NCBI GenBank assembly: GCA_019414545.1
Contig: DXLV01000020.1
Coordinates: 1-25,252, forward strand
Origin: Collinsella sp.
GTDB taxonomy: Bacteria; Actinomycetota; Coriobacteriia; Coriobacteriales; Coriobacteriaceae
DNA length: 25,252 nt
Direction of reading: 5' to 3'
Part shown: positions 24,228 to 25,252 of the stretch, piece by piece
How the letters are laid out: each line of letters opens with the position of its first letter
How positions within the stretch are numbered: the first letter of the stretch is position 1
Notes under the pieces: generated by a model
Databases searched by the model: none
What the model was told of the DNA's origin: nothing
The model's input: the letters and a program-made list of their open reading frames with translations, nothing else
Position numbers and translations under genes: made by a program

Positions 24228-24617
24228 ATGGGTAAGACTTTCAGCTTTGTCTCCGGCGCACTTTTTGGTGCTGCTGCTGGCGCTATTATCGGCGTTGCTC
24301 TGGCCCCGCGCTCGGGCGCCGAAACCCGCGCCATGGCTGCCGATATCGCCAACGACGCCTGGGACAATATGCGCGACACCTACGAGCACGGCGCCGAGGA
24401 GGCCCGTGCTGCGGTGAATGACTTTGGCCCGATGGTCGACGCCAAGACCGACGACCTGCGCGCCAAGGTCGACCTGGCCCGCGAGCGCATGGACCAGCTG
24501 CGCGAGCAGCTCAACGACGCCATTTCGGGTGGCAACGTGACGCCTGCCGCCGACGTCGTGGTCGAGAACGCCGTCGAGGCTGATGCCGGGGCTGCGGAAC
24601 CCTCGACCGAGGCATAA
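24228..24617 (+). CDS. YtxH-like small membrane-associated protein
   Basis: This 129-residue protein has an N-terminal glycine-rich membrane helix (FVSGALFGAAAGAIIGVALAP, about 6-26) followed by PRSGAETR. It then has a long charged helix or coiled coil (about 30-105) and an acidic tail, the pattern of YtxH/DUF4536 proteins, which are small, often stress-linked envelope proteins. ATG 24228 is preferred because GGAGAGG (24214-24220) is 7 nt upstream; ATG 24222 is too close. The stop overlaps the next gene's start as TAATG, so the two are probably translated together. Confidence 0.85.
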   Translation: MGKTFSFVSGALFGAAAGAIIGVALAPRSGAETRAMAADIANDAWDNMRDTYEHGAEEARAAVNDFGPMVDAKTDDLRAKVDLARERMDQLREQLNDAISGGNVTPAADVVVENAVEADAGAAEPSTEA

Positions 24618-25252
24618 TGCGCGCTGGGGATTTTGTCGGCGCCAAGATCTATCGCAAGCCTACCGAGGACAAGCGCACCAAAAAGGACGGCACGCCGCGC
24701 AGCCCCAAAAAGCTCGGAAAGATTCACTTTCCGGTCTTTACCCCGGGCGGTACGCGCGTGGTCGGCTTTATGGTCCGCCAGTCCGATATCGCGGGCATGA
24801 TCGAGCGTCCCGACCGATTCGTAGCGCTCGACGCCATTGGTGTCTACGAGGGCGCCATTGCGGTCGATGACGTCAAGGACACGTACGATGCCGCCGCCGC
24901 CAAGCGCCTCGACATCAACCTGGACGATTGCATCATCTGGGTCGGTATGGACGTGCGCACGGAATCGGGCGACGTCGTGGGCTATTGCTCGGACGTTGAG
25001 TTCAAGCCGCGCTCGGGCATCGTGCAGGCATTCTATGTGACCGCCGGTGCTGCTTCGAGTGTTTTGGTTGGTGACACGCAGGTGCCGCCGACGATGCTGC
25101 GCGGCTACGAGAACGGCGCGATGGTCGTCTCGGACGAGGTCAAGTCGCTCGGGTATTCGGGCGGTGCGGCTGCCAAGGCCGCCGAGGCCAGCGTCGTGGT
25201 GGGCGACAAGGTCAAAAAGGGCGCCAAGGTGCTCGACGACAAGGGATCGGTC
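24617..25252 (+). CDS. PRC-barrel domain protein, partial at the right edge
   Basis: The frame is open for 212 codons to the end of the window with no stop. Residues about 32-85 (KLGKIHFPVFTPGG...VALDAIGVYEG) and about 108-145 (VRTESGDVVGYCSDVEFKP) look like two PRC-barrel beta folds, as in RimM and photosynthetic reaction centre H subunits. The part near the edge is Ala/Lys/Val-rich with GDKVKKGAKVLDDKG. PRC-barrel proteins bind RNA, proteins or membranes; no specific role can be given. The start overlaps the YtxH stop by one base and has no separate ribosome site of its own. Confidence 0.82.
   Translation, partial: MRAGDFVGAKIYRKPTEDKRTKKDGTPRSPKKLGKIHFPVFTPGGTRVVGFMVRQSDIAGMIERPDRFVALDAIGVYEGAIAVDDVKDTYDAAAAKRLDINLDDCIIWVGMDVRTESGDVVGYCSDVEFKPRSGIVQAFYVTAGAASSVLVGDTQVPPTMLRGYENGAMVVSDEVKSLGYSGGAAAKAAEASVVVGDKVKKGAKVLDDKGSV

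Overview
The window is GC-rich, densely coded bacterial DNA. G/C-ending codons dominate, most genes have AGGAGG-like ribosome binding sites, and several genes overlap as ATGA or TAATG. An old-yellow-enzyme flavoprotein, an Ech-type [NiFe] hydrogenase, paired two-component/ABC exporter genes and a possible leaderless transcript together suggest an anaerobic gut actinobacterium of the Coriobacteriia, probably Collinsella-like. This placement is inferred from gene content and style; no marker gene in the window proves it.

Layout. 70-2100 is an OYE/2,4-dienoyl-CoA-reductase-type flavin oxidoreductase with its own terminator. 2216-2539 is an AT-rich stretch leading to a lone two-HTH protein resembling IS150 OrfA (2540-2944). 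3232-8906 is a complete Ech-type energy-converting hydrogenase operon in the order A-B (fused in one 960-aa protein), C, D, E, F. It should couple ferredoxin oxidation and proton reduction to ion pumping. 8907-9486 has no convincing gene. It holds a long hairpin and two diverged copies of a ~140-155 bp palindromic element facing each other. 9487-11258 (minus) is a NarL-type response regulator and histidine kinase. Divergent from them, 11469-14796 encodes an ABC-2 exporter (ATPase plus two permeases), its likely target. 15037-18425 is a second ABC system (MacB/LolD-type ATPase plus an 888-aa FtsX-type permease). It is bracketed by two related copies of a REP-like hairpin repeat. 18578-19783 is a DUF362/ferredoxin protein, convergent with a membrane-anchored alpha/beta hydrolase (19916-20881, minus). 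The hydrolase has a well-formed promoter and a duplicated palindromic operator. On the plus strand follow a hemolysin-III/PAQR membrane protein (21068-21751), a CNNM/CorC-type transporter (21860-23233), a stand-alone protein resembling the N-terminal domain of cyanophycin synthetase with an HxxEH motif (23258-24091), a YtxH-like protein (24228-24617) and a PRC-barrel protein running off the right edge (24617-25252).

The most noteworthy items are the stand-alone CphA-N-like HxxEH protein, the paired palindromic elements at 9027-9426 whose arms differ but still pair, the EchA-EchB fusion, and the REP-like repeats flanking the FtsX transporter. No tRNA, rRNA, CRISPR array or complete insertion sequence was seen.
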